64,000 bases of DNA from NCBI RefSeq assembly GCF_026410925.1, contig NZ_CP112972.1:2542001-2606000 (forward strand), given 5' to 3'. A program made the translations under genes and the position numbers. This document shows, in pieces, positions 7,600 through 16,039 of this stretch; position 1 is the stretch's first letter, and each line of letters opens with the position of its first letter. The stretch is from Halovenus salina. Its GTDB lineage: Archaea > Halobacteriota > Halobacteria > Halobacteriales > Haloarculaceae. Below the pieces are notes generated by a model, which was not told the origin of the DNA, searched no databases, and worked only from the letters and a program-made list of their open reading frames with translations.

Positions 7600-8511
7600 A
7601 TGAACGTACTGGAGCGGTACGAACCGCTCGTCGACGACGTCGAGGCGTTCCGGGCGACGTGTGACCGCCCGCTACCGTCTGTCGTCCGAGCGAACACTAT
7701 CAAGACGACGGTCGAGCGCACGCGCCGGGCCCTCGAGGAAGCTGGTATCGACCACGAGCAGACGGCGTGGCACCCCGGCCTGTTCCGGCTTCCCGACGAC
7801 CAGCCGGGAGTGAACTGGCCGTACGTCTACGGCTGGCTCCACGGCCAGGAGGAGGTGTCGGCACTTCCGGCGCGCGTCCTCGACCCACAGCCCGGCGAAC
7901 GGGTCTGGGACGCCTGTGCGGCCCCGGGAAGCAAGACCACCCAGCTCGCCGCGCTGATGGACGACACCGGGCTGGTGGTGGCGACGGACAACAACCTCGG
8001 CCGTATCTCGGCGCTGCGTTCGAACACGGAACGGCTGGGCGTGACAAACGCCGCGGTCACGCGCGAGGACGCCCGGAACCACTCGCTCAAACCCTTCGAC
8101 AACGAACCCTACGACCGTGCCCTCGTCGACGTTCCCTGCTCGTGTGAGGGAACGATTCGCAAAAACCCCGACACGTTAGACGAGTGGACGCTCGAACACG
8201 TGACGGGGATCGCCGGCGTCCAGCGGGCGATTCTCGGCCGGGCTATCGAGGTGACTCGTCCCGGCGGCACGGTCGTCTACTCGACGTGTACGTTCGCCCC
8301 CGAGGAAAACGAAGCGATACTCGATTACGCGCTCGCGGAGTATCCCTGTCGAGTCGTCGACTTCGACTGTCCGCTCGACTCAGCGCCAGGGGTGACCGAG
8401 TGGCAGGATGAGGTCTTCGACGAGTCGGTCACACGCGCGAAGCGCATCTATCCCCACCACAACGACACCGGCGGCTTCTTCTGTGCGAAACTGGAGGTGA
8501 CCGACAAATGA
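7600..8511 (+). CDS. Nop2/Sun (NSUN) family RNA 5-methylcytosine methyltransferase
   Basis: The 303-residue protein carries the SAM-binding motif DACAAPGSKTTQLA near residues 104-117, the catalytic VPCSCEGTIRK near residue 178 and the second cysteine in YSTCTFAPEENE near residue 230. It methylates C5 of cytosine in tRNA or rRNA. There is no PUA domain within the protein; the next gene overlaps by four bases (ATGA) and may supply one. The last residues read GGFFCAKLE, as in family C-termini. The substrate cannot be told from sequence alone. Confidence 0.93.
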   Translation: MNVLERYEPLVDDVEAFRATCDRPLPSVVRANTIKTTVERTRRALEEAGIDHEQTAWHPGLFRLPDDQPGVNWPYVYGWLHGQEEVSALPARVLDPQPGERVWDACAAPGSKTTQLAALMDDTGLVVATDNNLGRISALRSNTERLGVTNAAVTREDARNHSLKPFDNEPYDRALVDVPCSCEGTIRKNPDTLDEWTLEHVTGIAGVQRAILGRAIEVTRPGGTVVYSTCTFAPEENEAILDYALAEYPCRVVDFDCPLDSAPGVTEWQDEVFDESVTRAKRIYPHHNDTGGFFCAKLEVTDK

Positions 8512-9011
8512 GCGAAAACGTCGGCGACCGGTTCGACCGCCTTCCCGCGACCGAAGACGAGCGCACAGTCGAGGGGCGGCCGACCCGTCGGGCGGTGCTG
8601 GAGTGGTTTGAGGAGCGGTTCGACATCGGGCCGTCGGTCTTCGAGGCGTACTCCTTCTGGGAGCGCGGGTCGGGGAAGATATGGGCCTTCCGCGGCGAGG
8701 TCGAGTCGCCAATCGAGATTCAGGGCTTGGGGATGACAGCCCTGCGAACCCGCGGGGAGCACTGGAAGCCCACGCTCGAAGCCGTCCAGCGGTTCGGGGG
8801 CCACGCCACGAAGAACTGCCTCGCACTCACCGACGACCAGGCCGCCCGCTTTTTCGCCGGCGAAGACCTGGAACCCGACTGGGACGGCGACTGGGGGTAT
8901 CTCATCGTCACGCGCGAAATCGCGGGCGAGCAGGAACCTCTCGGCGTCGGCCTCTACACCTACGGAGAGCTGCAGTCGATGGTCCCGAAGGGCCGTCAGC
9001 GTGAGCTCTGA
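8508..9011 (+). CDS. PUA-like protein translationally coupled to the NSUN methylase
   Basis: The 167-residue protein starts in the ATGA overlap with the methylase stop. The region around FRGEVESPIEIQGLGMTALR, and NCLALTDDQAARFFAGEDL followed by GYLIVTREIAGEQEPLGVGL, resembles PUA or NIP7-like RNA-binding domains, where a gene product ends with a short beta-rich region. In some NSUN enzymes such a domain is fused to the catalytic part. I infer that this protein binds RNA together with the methylase. The name DUF7122 may apply, but I cannot confirm it. Confidence 0.65.
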   Translation: MSENVGDRFDRLPATEDERTVEGRPTRRAVLEWFEERFDIGPSVFEAYSFWERGSGKIWAFRGEVESPIEIQGLGMTALRTRGEHWKPTLEAVQRFGGHATKNCLALTDDQAARFFAGEDLEPDWDGDWGYLIVTREIAGEQEPLGVGLYTYGELQSMVPKGRQREL

Positions 9012-9065
9012 CCGTATCGAGCGGAAGCCCACATCCGTTCACGGGTGGGTGTGAGCGACAGCACG

Positions 9066-9081
9066 GCGTGGCAATCCACGC
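9066..9081. repeat. Left-end hairpin of the IS element
   Basis: GCGTGG (9066-9071) and CCACGC (9076-9081) form a 6-bp stem with a CAAT loop. It sits one base beyond the stop codon of the small divergent gene and may be both the transposon left-end hairpin and that gene's terminator. Confidence 0.5.
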
Positions 9082-9082
9082 G

Positions 9083-9226
9083 CTAGGACTCGTCGGGATG
9101 TTCCACCGCTTCCAACCCTGCTTGGATAATCTCCTGATAGGCTTCTTCCAGACTCATGTCCTGCTGTTCGGCATAGTCTTTCACCCGTCCGTTTAGCGTG
9201 TGCGAAATGTTGATGTTCGGCCGCAT
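9083..9226 (-). CDS. 47-residue ribbon-helix-helix-like protein divergent from tnpB
   Basis: The gene runs from ATG 9226 to a TAG at 9083-9085. It starts MRPNINISHTLNGRVKDYAE and continues QQDMSLEEAYQEIIQAGLEA, a pattern like a short ribbon-helix-helix or VapB-type DNA-binding protein (one strand plus two helices). It is divergent from tnpB, and the 38-base gap between them holds tandem AGACAT repeats and an inverted TAGACA/TGTCTA pair. I infer that it may repress its own promoter and that of tnpB. Confidence 0.6.
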   Translation of the reverse strand: MRPNINISHTLNGRVKDYAEQQDMSLEEAYQEIIQAGLEAVEHPDES

Positions 9227-9264
9227 AGTTTGTGTCCAAAAGACATTTAGACATAAGGGTATAA

Positions 9265-10572
9265 GTGTCTATTGTCGTGAGGCGAACCAACACCTTCGCG
9301 GTACGCCCGCTCTCAAACGACGATGAGCGGCTACTGCTGGACCTGTTGGACGCCTCTGCGAGCCTGTGGAACGAGCTGAATTACGAGCGCCGCCAGCAAT
9401 TCTTCGATGGCGAAAGCGTGTGGGACACTACCGACTACCGGAAACAGTACGTCGATGTTCTCGGCTCTGCCACCGCACAGCAGGTCATTCGGAAGAACAA
9501 ATCGGCGTGGCAGTCGTTTTTCGCTGCCCGCGAGGACGGTGAGGACACTTCTCCGCCGGGCTACTGGGGCAACGAGGACGATGGCCGCGAGCTACGCACC
9601 TTCATCCGCAACGACCAGTACACGCTGGAAACCGGCCAACGGTCACGGATCGAAATACCAGTCGGACAAGACCTGAAAAATGAGTACGGCCTTGGCTATC
9701 ACGACCGCCTTCGCATCGAAGTGTGTGGCGCTCCGAAGTGGGACGGCGAACAGGGACGCTTGGAGATACAGTACGACGGGGTAGACGACACGTTCAGGGC
9801 CTTTCAGCCTGTCACTGTACCTAATTCTCGACAGGATTCACCACTGGCTTCGGAAGAAGCCGCGCTGGACGTTGGCGCGAACAATCTCGTCGCCTGTACC
9901 ACTACAACCGGCCAGCAGTACCTCTACGAAGGCCGGGACCTATTCGACCGCTTCCGCGAGACGACCGAGGAAATCGCTCGCTTACAGTCCAAACTCCGCG
10001 AGGGACGATACAGCAGTCACCGGATACGGCGGCTGTATCAGAAGCGAACGCGACGGCGTGACCATGCCCAAAATGCACTGGTTCGGGACCTGCTGGAACG
10101 GCTGTATGCCGAGGGCGTTGCCACGGTGTACGTAGGCGACCTCACGGACGTACTCTCAACGCACTGGAGCGCCGAGGTGAACGCCAAGACACACCAGTTT
10201 TGGGCGTTCCGGGCGTTTATCGACAGATTGGCGTGTGCCGCCGAGGAATACGGTATCACTGTTGAAGTCCAGTCAGAAGCCGACACCACGCGAACCTGTC
10301 CCAAGTGTGGAGGACAAGATGCTACCGACCGGGACGGCGACCTGTTCCGGTGTCCGTGTGGCTACGAAGGGCACGCCGACCTCGATGCCTCGCGGCAGTT
10401 TCTCGAACGACAGGCTGGCGAAGAAGTCGGGTCGATGGCACGGCCCGTGCGCCTCAAGTGGGACGACCACATCTGGTCGGAGATATCACACTCTCCCGAG
10501 AGGGCCAGTCCCAACGAGGAGCGCGCAAACCGGAGTACCGGCGACGGGAAACTTGCCTCCGTGAGTGGATAG
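9265..10572 (+). CDS. tnpB: TnpB, IS605 OrfB family RNA-guided nuclease-like protein
   Basis: The protein has up to 435 residues from GTG 9265; a second GTG at 9277 gives [12 protein letters not shown], a common family start. RuvC-I is visible as [14 protein letters not shown] (catalytic Asp). The RuvC-II position reads [10 protein letters not shown], where canonical TnpB has EDL, so the catalytic Glu appears replaced by Gly with the Asp next to it kept. The zinc finger is CPKCGG, then CPCGY (CxC instead of CxxC). RuvC-III is GHADLDAS with its Asp present. I recall similar haloarchaeal TnpB proteins with GDL. Nuclease activity is therefore uncertain. Confidence 0.88.
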   Translation: MSIVVRRTNTFAVRPLSNDDERLLLDLLDASASLWNELNYERRQQFFDGESVWDTTDYRKQYVDVLGSATAQQVIRKNKSAWQSFFAAREDGEDTSPPGYWGNEDDGRELRTFIRNDQYTLETGQRSRIEIPVGQDLKNEYGLGYHDRLRIEVCGAPKWDGEQGRLEIQYDGVDDTFRAFQPVTVPNSRQDSPLASEEAALDVGANNLVACTTTTGQQYLYEGRDLFDRFRETTEEIARLQSKLREGRYSSHRIRRLYQKRTRRRDHAQNALVRDLLERLYAEGVATVYVGDLTDVLSTHWSAEVNAKTHQFWAFRAFIDRLACAAEEYGITVEVQSEADTTRTCPKCGGQDATDRDGDLFRCPCGYEGHADLDASRQFLERQAGEEVGSMARPVRLKWDDHIWSEISHSPERASPNEERANRSTGDGKLASVSG

Positions 10573-10594
10573 CCAACATCCCCACCGGAGGAAT

Positions 10595-10614
10595 CCCACG
10601 GCTTCAGCCGTGGG
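10595..10614. repeat. Right-end hairpin of the IS element
   Basis: CCCACGGC (10595-10602) pairs with GCCGTGGG (10607-10614) around a TTCA loop. In TnpB systems the guide RNA ends at the transposon right end, so this stem may be the 3' hairpin of that RNA, with the guide taken from bases just beyond 10622. Confidence 0.75.
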
Positions 10615-10620
10615 AGGATG

Positions 10621-12150
10621 TCAATACTGTGTCCGGAGTGTTCCGCCGCTCAACCCCTCCCACTCGATTCGGTAGCCGAGTTCGCCAAGCACTGCGCTCG
10701 TCTCCGAGAGGTCGTACTCGGCGAGTAGTTTCTCGACCGCGTCGAGGTCCATCCCGGGTTCGAGACGCTCGTTCAGGTCGTCGAGCACTCTCTCCCTGAG
10801 AAGCGTCTGTCCGACCCGCTCGTGGTCCGGAAAGGCAATCTCCTCGAAAGCGCTCTCGCTCGCGCCGTATTCGGCAGAAAGCGCTTCGAGCGAGATGACG
10901 TCCTCGTCGGGGCGTATCTCTGCGGGCAGTGATTCGGCCGCGTCGGCCTGTAACTGGTCCTCGTAGCGCTGGAGCGCGTTCCGCACGTCCTTGATGCGCA
11001 CGCTCCCCGAGTAGGGAATCGCACGGTGGTCCCGAGACTCTATCTCCTCGCCGACGCCGAGGCTCTCGTCGACGGCGACGAGCATCTCGACGTCATCGAC
11101 GGCGTCGAGGCGAGCCAGCTTCTTCTCGACGTACTCGGGCGTCCAAAAGCCCATAATCTCGAAGTACACCCGGAAGTCACCGAACGCGTAGTCGAAGGCG
11201 AAGTCGGGGATAACGACGTGTTCACCGGCCGCGACTGCGTCCGGCTCCCGGACCAGCTCCCAGTCGAGTTCCAGTGACGCGAAGCGACGAGCGAACTCCG
11301 CCTCGACGCCGCTGTCGTAGGTGACGTCGGTCACCGGGTCGACGCCCGGCACGGTCACGTCCCCGTTGGTGAGAACCAGTTCGCGCTCCGTGCCGCGGTC
11401 GTCGATCGTGGCCTCCAGTCGCCACTCGGCGGTCTTGGCGATAGACCTGAGCAGGCGGGCGAATCGCGTGCCGTACCGACGGGTCTTCCGGAACAGCGCG
11501 TCCGGTCCAGTGACGACGATTTCGCGGTCGTTGTCCGCGACGGTCCGGCGCTCGCCCTCGGGCAGGCGACGTATCTCGTAGAGCAGTCGGAGCCGTTTGA
11601 GCGCCGAAATTACCGCTTTCGGATCTGTCGACCGGATTCGCACCTCGGTCGCGTCGAACAGCGCGGTCTGGGCGAGTGAGAGGTTGTACTGCTCGATTAG
11701 CTCTGGTGGCGACCACCGCGAGTCGACCGCCGCGAGCACCTCCCGCGATTCGAGGTCGGCATACAGCGACGACTCGACTGCCTCGGGCGTGGCATCCAGT
11801 TGCTGGGCGGCACGGTCGAGTGCCTCGGCCCGCTCGCCTTCGGTGACAACGCCGACAGCCTCGCCGGCGACGAAGGCGGCCTCACGTGCAGTCGCTGGCT
11901 CCAGGGGCGACCGGACCTTCCAGGTCGCCTCGCGGTCGAGCAGCTTGGCGAACCCGCGGACGAGTTTGAAGTCGTCGCTCTCGCGTTCGATATCCGACAG
12001 CGCCTCCCGAAGCGTCTCCCGGCGCTTGTCGACGTGGCCCTGGTAACAGCCGATGACACGGGCGGCCAGCCGCTCGTGGCTCTCGCCGGCGAACTGTGGC
12101 TGGTAGCCGCCACCGCGCCGGGAGACGCGCAGGAGGTCTTTGGTCAGCAC
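10621..12150 (-). CDS. bax1: Bax1 (DUF790), XPB-associated nuclease
   Basis: The family start matches GTG 12150, giving MLTKDLLRVSRRGGGYQPQF and 509 residues; the frame is open for another 109 codons, but that stretch covers the divergent metX region. DUF790 proteins are the archaeal partner of the XPB helicase. They bind its thumb region and act as an endonuclease in a nucleotide-excision-like repair pathway. Residues about 330-400 (VIPDFAFDYAFGDFRVYFEI) fit a PD-(D/E)xK nuclease core. The stop codon is formed exactly at the right end of the IS element, so the natural C-terminus may have been altered. The helicase gene is 34 kb away at 46097-47452. Confidence 0.88.
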   Translation of the reverse strand: MLTKDLLRVSRRGGGYQPQFAGESHERLAARVIGCYQGHVDKRRETLREALSDIERESDDFKLVRGFAKLLDREATWKVRSPLEPATAREAAFVAGEAVGVVTEGERAEALDRAAQQLDATPEAVESSLYADLESREVLAAVDSRWSPPELIEQYNLSLAQTALFDATEVRIRSTDPKAVISALKRLRLLYEIRRLPEGERRTVADNDREIVVTGPDALFRKTRRYGTRFARLLRSIAKTAEWRLEATIDDRGTERELVLTNGDVTVPGVDPVTDVTYDSGVEAEFARRFASLELDWELVREPDAVAAGEHVVIPDFAFDYAFGDFRVYFEIMGFWTPEYVEKKLARLDAVDDVEMLVAVDESLGVGEEIESRDHRAIPYSGSVRIKDVRNALQRYEDQLQADAAESLPAEIRPDEDVISLEALSAEYGASESAFEEIAFPDHERVGQTLLRERVLDDLNERLEPGMDLDAVEKLLAEYDLSETSAVLGELGYRIEWEGLSGGTLRTQY

Positions 12151-12261
12151 ACCCGGTACTCTACGGTCAAGCGTGAAAAGCGCTTGTGGCGTGTCCGCGA
12201 CGCTGGTAATATCCGCCGGTGGCGAAGTCGGAATGTGGGCCCCGCTCACAGCTAGTGATAG

Positions 12262-13467
12262 ATGACACAGGTCACCGCCGAGACGGTCTCGCTGGGCGAG
12301 TTCACCTTCGAGTGTGGCGAGACGATTCCGGACCTGCAGATTGCCTACGAGGCCTACGGCGAGTTCGACGGCGAGAACGCTGTCCTCGTCTGTCACGCGC
12401 TGACCGGCAGCCAGAACGTCGCCGAACTCGGCGACACAGAGAGCGGCCAGGACGGCCAGGCCGCGGCCTGGTGGCACGAGATCGTCGGGCCGGGCAAGGC
12501 AATCGACACCGACGACTACTACGTCGTCTGTGCGAACGTGCCGGGGTCGTGTTACGGCTCATCTGGACCGGCCAGCCCCGCTCCGGAGGGACGCGGTGCC
12601 GGCGACCACGGCCGTTGGGGGCCTGCGTTCCCGGCAGTGACCGTCGGCGACTGGACCCGTGCCCAGCGGCGGCTTCTGGATGTTCTCGGTGTAGACCGAC
12701 TCCGGGCCGTGGTCGGCGGCAGCGTCGGCGGGATGAACGCTCTGGAGTGGGTCGCTCGCTATCCCGAGGACGTGGAACTGGTCGCCCCGATTGCGTCGGC
12801 ACCGCGACTCGACACGCAGTGTCTGGGACTCGACGCGGTGGCGCGTCGGGCCATCCGGTCAGACGCGAACTGGAACGGGGGGAACTACTACGACGGCCAG
12901 CCGCCACGTGACGGACTCGCGCTGGCCCGCCAGCTCGGTCACATCATGTACCTCTCGAAGGAGTCGATGGACCGAAAGTTCGGCCGCGAGGAGGCAGACA
13001 GCGACGCCGAGGGCCACGAGTTTCCGGCCGACCCCGCCCGCGAACGGTTCGCCTATCGCGATGTCGAGTCCTATCTCGACTACCAGGCCGCCTCCTTCGT
13101 CAGGCGGTTCGACGCGAACTCCTATCTCTACTTGACGCGAGCGATGGACGCCTACGACCTCGCTGAGGACCGTGGCTCGGCGGCCGAGGCGCTCGCGGAG
13201 TTCGACGGCGAGGCGCTGGTGGTCTCCTTTACCGGCGACTGGCATTTCACCGTCGAGCAAGCCGAGCACCTCACCGCGGCCTTCCGGGAGGGCGGGACGG
13301 CTGTGAGACACCGAGTCGTGGAGTCGGATCACGGTCACGACGCCTTTCTCGTTGAGACGGAACAGGTCGGCCCCCTCTTAGCCGAGTTCCTCGCCGACGG
13401 CACAGCGAGCGAAAGGCGGTGTGTTGCCGGTGATAGCCAGGGAGACAGACACGATCAATCGCCTTGA
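12262..13467 (+). CDS. metX: Homoserine O-acetyltransferase
   Basis: This 401-residue alpha/beta hydrolase-fold enzyme matches MetX. The nucleophile elbow is [12 protein letters not shown] near residues 153-164, the acid lies in SFTGDWHF near residue 322, and the His in [10 protein letters not shown] near residue 355. It acetylates homoserine with acetyl-CoA for methionine synthesis. Its product is the substrate of the sulfhydrylase encoded 1.3 kb downstream (14750-16039). It is divergent from bax1 with a 111-base promoter gap. Whether the acyl donor is acetyl- or succinyl-CoA cannot be decided from these motifs. Confidence 0.93.
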   Translation: MTQVTAETVSLGEFTFECGETIPDLQIAYEAYGEFDGENAVLVCHALTGSQNVAELGDTESGQDGQAAAWWHEIVGPGKAIDTDDYYVVCANVPGSCYGSSGPASPAPEGRGAGDHGRWGPAFPAVTVGDWTRAQRRLLDVLGVDRLRAVVGGSVGGMNALEWVARYPEDVELVAPIASAPRLDTQCLGLDAVARRAIRSDANWNGGNYYDGQPPRDGLALARQLGHIMYLSKESMDRKFGREEADSDAEGHEFPADPARERFAYRDVESYLDYQAASFVRRFDANSYLYLTRAMDAYDLAEDRGSAAEALAEFDGEALVVSFTGDWHFTVEQAEHLTAAFREGGTAVRHRVVESDHGHDAFLVETEQVGPLLAEFLADGTASERRCVAGDSQGDRHDQSP

Positions 13468-13529
13468 CGGGCTTCGGACAATCCCGACCTGAGCAAGATT
13501 GAATAACCGTCCACCTGAAGGGAATTGAT

Positions 13530-13778
13530 ATGTCACTGGTCAAGGGGACTGTACACGGCTTCGCGTCAATGACACTCGTCGTGTTAGGGGCAGTACTTAC
13601 AGACGTCATCAGACAGAACATCGAACTCTTCGAACAAATCTCAGAGCTGACGGTCCAGCTACTGGTTGATGTCGGAAACATCCCAATCTCCAAGGAGGTC
13701 GCGAGTATCGTCATCCCGGTTGGGATACTGATGGGAATCTGGGTATTCCTGTACGAGATAAAACAGGCCACGACCTGA
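13530..13778 (+). CDS. Small membrane protein of unknown function
   Basis: The 82-residue protein has two hydrophobic stretches, about residues 11-27 (SMTLVVLGAVLTDVI) and 58-75 (VASIVIPVGILMGIWVFLY), separated by an amphipathic segment. A TATA-like GATTGAATAA sits about 30 bases before ATG 13530. I do not recognise a family. It lies alone between metX and a convergent secreted protein gene. Confidence 0.6.
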   Translation: MSLVKGTVHGFASMTLVVLGAVLTDVIRQNIELFEQISELTVQLLVDVGNIPISKEVASIVIPVGILMGIWVFLYEIKQATT

Positions 13779-13897
13779 CACGAGGTCACGGTCAGTTTTG
13801 TGTCGGAGGCACGTGACGAATCCTGTCTGCCCTCGCCTCGGGTCGAATGAGGGTCCGCTGGACTACCGCACCACTCCGGTTGCCGTTTGTGACCGCG

Positions 13898-14554
13898 TTA
13901 GTCGTCGCTGTCTTCGTCTTCGTCTTCGTCGTCCTCGTCCTCGTCTTCGGCGTCTTCCTCGCCGTCAGTTTCGTCTTCATCTGTTTCATCTTCGGTCTCC
14001 TCTTCTTCGGCTTCTTCTTCCTCGGCCTCGTCATCCTCTGCGTCGTCGGCTTCGTTCTCTTCGGCCTCGTCATTCTCCTCGTCAGATTCGTCGTCTGCGT
14101 CGTCACCGAGTATCTCGGCGAGCGTCTCGCCCAGGTTCTCGATGTCGTCATTGAGGAACGACTCAATGGCGCTGTGAATCTCCGAGACGTGGTCGGGCAC
14201 CTGTTCGGGCAGTCCGTCCGGCGGGCCGACCTCACGGTCCTCGATCGCGTTCGCCGCCTGCTCGCTTGCATTGTTGGCCGACCTGGTGGCGTTTCCGTCC
14301 TCTTCAGTCTCGTTCTCGCTCGTCTCTTCGTCGTCTTCCTCGTCAGCGTCGCCGGCGTCGTCAGGGGCGTCACCGTTGCCCGGGTCGTCCGGAGCGTTCC
14401 CGTTGCCAGGGTTGTCAGGTGCGTTGCCCTGATCGGGGTTGGCTTGACTGTCTGTGACCTGTGCGCCTGTCTGTGCGGCGGTGCCGACGGCGGCGACGCC
14501 GCCGACCAGCACCAGTCCGGCAAGCACTGCCGCGAGTAGTTTCGTTGCGTTCAT
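13898..14554 (-). CDS. Secreted, extremely acidic low-complexity protein
   Basis: The 218-residue protein starts with a Sec-type signal (about residues 1-27, LLAAVLAGLVLVGGVAAVGTA). A short repeat follows: NAPDNPGNG, NAPDDPGNG, DAPDDAGD. The middle (about 110-150) could form one helix, IHSAIESFLNDDIENLGETL. The last 65 residues are almost only Asp, Glu, Thr and Ala. Such tails occur in haloarchaeal cell-surface proteins and stay soluble in high salt. No enzyme motif is present. The opposite strand reads as a hydrophobic open frame, but this is an artefact of GAx codons. Confidence 0.8.
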   Translation of the reverse strand: MNATKLLAAVLAGLVLVGGVAAVGTAAQTGAQVTDSQANPDQGNAPDNPGNGNAPDDPGNGDAPDDAGDADEEDDEETSENETEEDGNATRSANNASEQAANAIEDREVGPPDGLPEQVPDHVSEIHSAIESFLNDDIENLGETLAEILGDDADDESDEENDEAEENEADDAEDDEAEEEEAEEEETEDETDEDETDGEEDAEDEDEDDEDEDEDSDD

Positions 14555-14749
14555 CGCATCCGTTGCTCGTGTCGAGAGCCACTTAACCCGGGGATTCGCT
14601 GTACCCGAATCGGTCCGAATTTACCGGGTTTGGCGGACAGTTTAGTCCGTTTAATCCAGATTAACCGTCCGCAATCGCGGGTGTTTCCGACTGCGGCAGT
14701 TCCTGACGCGGCAGCCGTGTTTAGGTGGTGACCCCGCGAAACGGTGTGT

Positions 14750-16039
14750 ATGACACAGCAGGACGACCAGTACCAGTTTGACACACGCTCGGTCCACGCA
14801 GGCACCGACCCCGATCCAGCCACAGGTGCGCGCGCACCACCGATTCACCAGAGCACCTCTTTCGTCTTCGATGACCCAGACCACGCCGCGCGGCTGTTCG
14901 CGCTCGAAGAGGAGGGGTACATCTACTCGCGGCTGTTGAACCCAACGACCGCACAGCTCGGCGACCGGCTGGCAGACCTGGAGGGCGGCGTCGGTGCCGT
15001 CCCGACTGCCTCCGGGATGGCTGCCTTCGACCTTGTGACCTTCCTGCTCGCCTCCGCGGGCGACAACATCGTCTCCGCGAAGTCACTCTACGGCGGCACC
15101 TACACCTACCTCAACCACACCGTCGAGCGCCGGGGCGTCACGACCCGATTCGTCGACACGCTCGATTACGAGGGGTACGCGGAGGCAATCGACGAGGATA
15201 CCGCCTACGTCCACATCGAGACGCTCGGCAACCCAGCACTGACGACGCCCGATATCGAGCGCGTCGCCGATATCGCCCACGACCACGGCGTCCCGCTGTT
15301 CGTCGACAACACCTTCGCTACGCCGGCGCTCTGTCGACCCATCGAACACGGCGCGGACATCATCTGGGAGTCGACGACCAAGTGGATTCACGGTGCCGGC
15401 TCGACAGTCGGCGGCGTCGTCGTCGACGGCGGCTCGTTCCCCTGGGCCGAGCACGCAGAGAAATACCCCGAACTCGCACAGGACAACCCCGCCTATCACG
15501 GCGTGAACTTCGCCGAGCGGTTCGGCGAGGCGGCACTCACCTACGCCGCAATCGCTCGCGGTGCCCGCAGCCTCGGGAACTCACAGGCACCCTTCGACGC
15601 CTGGGTCACGCTCCAGAAGCTCGAATCGTTCCCACTCCGGGTCGAACGCCACGCGAACAACGCCCTCGCTGTCGCCGAGCACCTCGACGACCATCCCGAT
15701 GTGGAGTGGGTTTCCTATCCGGGACTGCCCGACCACGAGACCCACGAAGAGGCGAGCGAGTATCTCGACGGCGGCTACGGCGGCATGGTCACCTTCGGAC
15801 TCGGTGACTTCGAGAGCGCGAAGGCGGCGGTCGGCAACACCGAACTCGCCTCGCTTCTGGCGAACGTCGGCGACGCCAAGACGCTCGTCATCCATCCCGC
15901 CTCGACGACACACCAGCAACTCACCGAAGAAGAACAGCTCGAAGCCGGCGTCAAACCCGACATGATTCGCCTCTCGGTTGGCATCGAAGACCCCGAAGAT
16001 ATCATCGCCGACCTCGACCAGGCAATCGAGCGCGCCTGA
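14750..16039 (+). CDS. metY: O-acetylhomoserine sulfhydrylase (PLP-dependent)
   Basis: This 429-residue enzyme of the Cys/Met metabolism PLP family starts at ATG 14750. The PLP lysine is in WESTTKWIHG near residue 207, after VDNTFATPALCRPIEHGAD. The insertion around FPWAEHAEKYPELAQDNPAYHGVNF and a length above 420 are typical of O-acetylhomoserine sulfhydrylase rather than cystathionine gamma-synthase. It makes homocysteine from O-acetylhomoserine and sulfide. It shares a pathway with metX and ends directly against the convergent ilvD with no gap. Confidence 0.93.
   Translation: MTQQDDQYQFDTRSVHAGTDPDPATGARAPPIHQSTSFVFDDPDHAARLFALEEEGYIYSRLLNPTTAQLGDRLADLEGGVGAVPTASGMAAFDLVTFLLASAGDNIVSAKSLYGGTYTYLNHTVERRGVTTRFVDTLDYEGYAEAIDEDTAYVHIETLGNPALTTPDIERVADIAHDHGVPLFVDNTFATPALCRPIEHGADIIWESTTKWIHGAGSTVGGVVVDGGSFPWAEHAEKYPELAQDNPAYHGVNFAERFGEAALTYAAIARGARSLGNSQAPFDAWVTLQKLESFPLRVERHANNALAVAEHLDDHPDVEWVSYPGLPDHETHEEASEYLDGGYGGMVTFGLGDFESAKAAVGNTELASLLANVGDAKTLVIHPASTTHQQLTEEEQLEAGVKPDMIRLSVGIEDPEDIIADLDQAIERA

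Larger units (their letters stand above)
9040..10622 (+). mobile_element. IS200/IS605-type element without tnpA (IS1341-like)
   Basis: The element contains tnpB and a divergent small gene but no tnpA, so it cannot transpose alone. The right end has the hairpin CCCACGGC-TTCA-GCCGTGGG (10595-10614) followed by AGGATGTCA, a right end often seen in haloarchaeal elements of this kind. A hairpin GCGTGG-CAAT-CCACGC lies near the left end at 9066-9081. The left boundary is approximate. The right boundary coincides with the stop codon of bax1. Both host neighbours point toward the element. Confidence 0.7.

Noticed and set aside
12151-12477. N-terminal extension of bax1 by 109 codons
   Set aside because: It would cross the divergent metX start, and the family begins at the GTG 12150 with LTKDLLRVSRRGGG.
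13847-14539. 230-residue hydrophobic open frame on the plus strand
   Set aside because: It is the mirror of the acidic tail of the secreted protein; GAC/GAG/GAA repeats read as Val, Leu and Phe on the other strand. The minus-strand protein has a proper signal peptide.
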